From NCBI GenBank assembly GCA_019456255.1, contig VRUG01000016.1, positions 1 through 64,000 on the forward strand: DNA of 64,000 nt. The letters run 5' to 3'. The notes under the pieces are model-generated. The model was not told the DNA's origin and did no database searches. It worked only from the letters and a program-made list of their open reading frames with translations. The first letter of the stretch is position 1; each line of letters opens with the position of its first letter. A program made the translations under genes and the position numbers. Of the stretch, positions 61,601 through 64,000 are shown one piece after another. Source of the stretch: Planctomycetota bacterium. GTDB lineage: Bacteria; Planctomycetota; Phycisphaerae; Sedimentisphaerales; Anaerobacaceae.

Positions 61601-61860
61601 ATAATAAGCGCGGGACGTTAAGGGGCGGTGATTTTGAAAAGGTTTTGCAGTTTGCCGAGCATAAACTTGTTGAGTTAGGTGGGGACATTGTTTCCGGAAA
61701 GATAGATGTTTTTCCTTATAAACTGGGCAGTGAGACTGCGTGCAGGTTTTGTGAATACAAGGCGGTGTGTCGTTTTGACTGGCAGATAAACAGCTACAAC
61801 ACTCTTGTCTCTGTTGACAAAAAGGAGTTTTTTGAAAGAGCGGCGAAAACGAATGGCTGA
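58603..61860 (+). CDS. addB: ATP-dependent helicase/nuclease subunit B (AddB)
   Basis: 1085 residues. The AddAB complex resects double-strand breaks for RecA. The N-terminal helicase-like domain has Walker A GRSGTGKTRLC. Intact Walker A is typical of AddB even where the helicase is not used for travel. The C-terminal RecB-like nuclease has FDYKRKG (catalytic Asp/Lys) and QLPIYLLAV, with an iron-sulfur cluster from CPYKYF and CRFCEYKAVC. Chi recognition resides in AddB. The stop overlaps the addA start by 8 bp. Confidence 0.93.
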   Translation: MSIEFILGRSGTGKTRLCIDEVIAALSESGEECLVLLVPEQATYQAERAIVDDKRISGYNRLNVLSFERLVFLLLGKNAARVDISRTGQQMIVHRILREQKDNLKVLSASADSAGLSCQMADVVTELHRYAKSEEDIDELLDELKKDGAESLSYQKFLDIGLVFKEYLKFIKDKFIDPDIQLNQACKLISDSFVKGARVWVDGFAGFTESQFSILVEILKAASETKIALCVDPDDIDFAGKESIDLADWFYPTKQTYSSLIDIAKKCKLKVRDAVILKDLRRFGDSALEHIERNIFNLKPTKHKGCDNIQVISAANRRNEIQFAAQEIQRLVRDKKMRYRDIAVIASDIDSYEHYVRAYFNDYRIPFFIDKRKPLSQHPFVHFICSAIAVVSEGFSTNDIFSYLKSDLVGISRDDVDLLENYCIAYGVSGGNWVDKNHWDFQAKEKTDFDEKQINKIRAEVTRPLVELADKLASGDGDNAITAEEFTKAVFDFLEAIKFRETIAEWIGESADKETLDRHRQGYEKIVDVFDELVEVFRGQKFSYRDYSAIITSAFSQLQMGFIPPTLDQVLVGSIERSRHPDLKAVFLTGVTQKQFPVPVAESSLLNDDDRNAAAEADFELGPTTEQSLAERQYLAYIAFTRASQFLSVSYPMTNDNGSEAVRSQFVDELEELFDGLKERAIEDSDIESFEEGSPAAFGYDNKAVLEKEVVEENYGKEIRGSATRLATFAACPYKYFVRYVLRLKERAEFKLRPLDIGNFYHVVLDALVKQLNKEKKDLASIGDDELLEILNKQISKVVTGDSFLSSFKSRSLHNEFIISNAIENLESCVLGIAKMVRAGDFRPMKSEVGFGRAGEGLGEFRLKLRGGRELVLSGKIDRIDIGKIDDEELAIVFDYKRKGQSFSWKKFYHGLDMQLPIYLLAVRGSANSKVVGAFYIPIEVKIEKVTLNKLENQASKFGYKANGIFNGEFAKRLDKETSSRDSKFYNFYVSKEDGVYGNYNKRGTLRGGDFEKVLQFAEHKLVELGGDIVSGKIDVFPYKLGSETACRFCEYKAVCRFDWQINSYNTLVSVDKKEFFERAAKTNG

Positions 61861-64000
61861 GAACCAAATCAAATGGACGAAAGAGCAACTCAAGGCGATA
61901 AAGTCGCATGACAGTGACGTTCTTGTCACGGCTAGTGCCGGTACGGGCAAGACGGCGGTCCTGTCGGAGCGATGCGTGGATATCATTCGTGACAAAGGCA
62001 GGGATGTAAGTGTTCGGAATATGCTGGTGCTGACTTTTACCAATGCCGCAGCTGAGCAAATGCGCAGGCGGATAGCAGAGCGATTAAACGATGAGTTTTT
62101 GCGGACGAATGATTCGCATCTTCGGCATCAAACGATTTTACTGCAGGCCTCTGATGTCAGTACCATTCATGCGTTTTGCAAGCGATTGATTACTGAGAAT
62201 TTTTATAAGCTTGGTCTTGACCCGATGTTTCGGGTTATGGAATCGGATGAGCAGAGGCTGATAAAGATGGAAGTTCTGGAGAGGACCATTGACTGGGCAT
62301 GGGAGCAGGGTAATTTGCGACAGGGGCTTACAGAGCTTCTTGGGGGCAGGGACCTCAGAAATGATGAGGGGTTTTTGGTCAATATAATCAGGCTTAGTGA
62401 CTTTTTGGACAGCGTTGCAGGAAGGGACAGGTGGTACGGCAGAGCTGAGATACTAAGTCAGGCGGTGAACCCATTTGGGAATGACCTTGGCAGGAAACAA
62501 AAGCAGATTGTCGCTGAAAAGTTAAAAGAGATTTCAAATCAGATTCGATACGCGCGGGAGCTTTATGAGAGTCATGTACCAGCAGGCAGCTGGGTCGAGA
62601 AATGTAATGAGAGTTTTTTAAAGCCGGTTTCTGATTGTTTGGGATTTCTGGAAAATAATAATTGGGAAAGCTGTGCCAAGATTATATTAAATCACACTAA
62701 GCCCACGGTACGCAAACCTAAGGATGTGGATGAACCGGTCGACGAGCTTATTCAAAAGACAATTAAGAACGCGGTGGATATGTTCGCGGAACTATCGAAC
62801 CTTGCGGTATTGAATCCGGATTACCTTGATGCAGTCGGCGGGTCGGCAAGTTTGCAGGGTAAGGTATTGATTGAGTTGGTGAAAGGATTCAACGGGTTTT
62901 ATTGCCAGGCGAAGGGTGAAATAAACTGTCTTGACTTTGCCGACCTTGAGCATTACGCGTTGAAATTGTTGAGCAGGGAAAGTGACGATGAAACGATAGC
63001 GCCATCAGAGACCGCGATTGCGCTTCGCGGCAGGTATAAATATATATTTGTCGATGAGTATCAGGATATTAATCCTGTTCAGCAACGAATCGTTGATTTG
63101 GTAAGCAGCGGGGACAATGTTTTTGTGGTTGGTGACATTAAACAAAGTATTTATGGTTTTCGCGGGGCCCAGCCTGAGATTTTTACCAAGCGTCTGGCGC
63201 CTGCATCAAGAGAAGCGGCAACGGGTGGAAACGGATTGCGGGTTGACCTTAATTTGAATTTTCGGTCAAGAAAGAAGGTTCTTGATTTTGTGAACGCAAT
63301 ATTTGGCAGGATAATGTCATCTGAGACGGCGGGGATTAATTATGATAAGTCGGTGGAATTAAGGCCAGGGACCGATGAACAGAAAGAACACGGAGACGGC
63401 CCGGCGGTGGAATTGAATATACTGGACGAAGCTGCAAAGAATGATGATGGGGATTCGGATGGTGACAACTGCTCTGTAGTAAGTTCACGTCAGCGGCAGG
63501 CGGCGATGATAGCTGAGCGGATACAGCAAATAGTTGGGCAAGATTCGGAGCTTAAGGTTTATGATAAGCAGCTGAAACAGCATCGCGGCGTCGAATACCG
63601 TGACATTGTAGTGCTTTTGCGTTCGCCATCTGCGAGGGTAAATGATTACGTGGAGATTTTACAGCTTGCGGGGATACCGGTGAGCAGTCAGGAGGCCAAG
63701 GGATATTTCGAGGCGACTGAAATCAGGGACATGATAAGTTTGCTGAAAGTTCTGGACAATCCTCAGCGTGACATTGAGTTGGCGGCGGTGCTGCGGAGTC
63801 CGCTTATGGGTATCACCGACAATGAGCTGGCGAAGATAAAGCTTTACAGCAAGAATAGTGACGCGAATTTTTATCATCATGTTTTGGAATATTGTAATAG
63901 CGGCGAAGACGGAGGATTAGCTGAGAAGCTCAAGGGTAAGCTGGATTTGATTGGTCGGTGGCGGACGATGGCGCGGCGTGAGAGTTTGGCGGATTTAATA
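61853..64000 (+). CDS. addA: ATP-dependent helicase/nuclease subunit A (AddA), 3' end outside the window
   Basis: 716 codons are visible from the ATG at 61853, with the frame open to the window end. It is an SF1A 3'-5' helicase: Q-motif IKWTKEQLKAIKSH, Walker A ASAGTGKTAVLSER, VLTFTNAAAEQMRRRI (motif Ia), YKYIFVDEYQDINPVQQRIVDLV (Walker B), VGDIKQSIYGFRGAQPEIF (motif III) and LDLNFRSRKKVLDFVN-like sequence (motif IV). The C-terminal nuclease domain and motifs V-VI lie beyond the edge. It overlaps addB, so the subunits should be made in equal amounts. Confidence 0.94.
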   Translation, partial: MAENQIKWTKEQLKAIKSHDSDVLVTASAGTGKTAVLSERCVDIIRDKGRDVSVRNMLVLTFTNAAAEQMRRRIAERLNDEFLRTNDSHLRHQTILLQASDVSTIHAFCKRLITENFYKLGLDPMFRVMESDEQRLIKMEVLERTIDWAWEQGNLRQGLTELLGGRDLRNDEGFLVNIIRLSDFLDSVAGRDRWYGRAEILSQAVNPFGNDLGRKQKQIVAEKLKEISNQIRYARELYESHVPAGSWVEKCNESFLKPVSDCLGFLENNNWESCAKIILNHTKPTVRKPKDVDEPVDELIQKTIKNAVDMFAELSNLAVLNPDYLDAVGGSASLQGKVLIELVKGFNGFYCQAKGEINCLDFADLEHYALKLLSRESDDETIAPSETAIALRGRYKYIFVDEYQDINPVQQRIVDLVSSGDNVFVVGDIKQSIYGFRGAQPEIFTKRLAPASREAATGGNGLRVDLNLNFRSRKKVLDFVNAIFGRIMSSETAGINYDKSVELRPGTDEQKEHGDGPAVELNILDEAAKNDDGDSDGDNCSVVSSRQRQAAMIAERIQQIVGQDSELKVYDKQLKQHRGVEYRDIVVLLRSPSARVNDYVEILQLAGIPVSSQEAKGYFEATEIRDMISLLKVLDNPQRDIELAAVLRSPLMGITDNELAKIKLYSKNSDANFYHHVLEYCNSGEDGGLAEKLKGKLDLIGRWRTMARRESLADLI

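Overview
The window reads as a chromosomal segment of a moderately AT-rich Gram-negative bacterium. Planctomycetota, and within it a Phycisphaerae-like lineage, fits best. That placement is an inference from gene content: a PEP-CTERM exported protein, a giant PAS/GAF histidine kinase, a GGG(L/M)STGP-repeat protein, a right-handed beta-helix exported protein, many Lys-rich or signal-peptide-bearing proteins without recognisable families, and AddAB rather than RecBCD. No rRNA or tRNA gene was recognised, so the taxonomy cannot be settled from this sequence.

Layout. 0-7 kb: the end of an unknown gene, a methyltransferase that runs in frame into a lipoprotein, a Lys-rich exported protein, a decayed radical-SAM DNA-repair gene next to a phospholipase D-like gene, an 870-bp non-coding stretch carrying a solitary insertion-sequence end, and a large exported protein. 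7-18 kb: housekeeping genes, namely clpC with a well-formed promoter, an RNase H-PurN fusion, a zinc-ribbon coiled-coil protein, an M20 peptidase plus a GNAT acetyltransferase, the ribH-nusB-parA operon and a TPR protein. 17.7-21.1 kb: an accessory stretch with dispersed repeats, the Gly-rich repeat protein, an AT-rich two-gene operon (2TM-GAF protein plus partner) and a lipoprotein. 21-27 kb: purH, a beta-propeller lipoprotein and an 816-aa beta-helix protein. 27.5-29 kb: a truncated STAS/SpoIIAA-like gene abutting a frameshifted IS3-family element. 29-37.6 kb: a divergent subtilase, a TPR-like membrane protein, a DUF2617-like protein, a CPBP protease, an EndoIII-like glycosylase, a 159-bp foldback element and mfd. 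37.6-41.3 kb: a second accessory stretch with two small membrane proteins, an Mrr-type nuclease, a GGQ release-factor-like protein and inverted copies of the 17.7-kb repeats. 41.3-64 kb: tkt, hflKC, a PEP-CTERM protein, a histidine kinase/response regulator pair, mnmA-bioBFDA, ahcY and addB-addA (the last cut by the window end).

How the genes work together. DNA repair is well represented: the radical-SAM remnant, the HhH-GPD glycosylase, Mfd and AddAB. The membrane and protein quality-control set comprises ClpC, HflKC, the CPBP protease and a subtilase. Biotin synthesis is one compact overlapping operon downstream of mnmA. The two accessory stretches (17.7-21 and 37.6-41.3 kb) share an inverted composite repeat and contain most of the unrecognised small membrane proteins. 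They are the likeliest places for undescribed biology, although nothing in them can be assigned a function from sequence alone.
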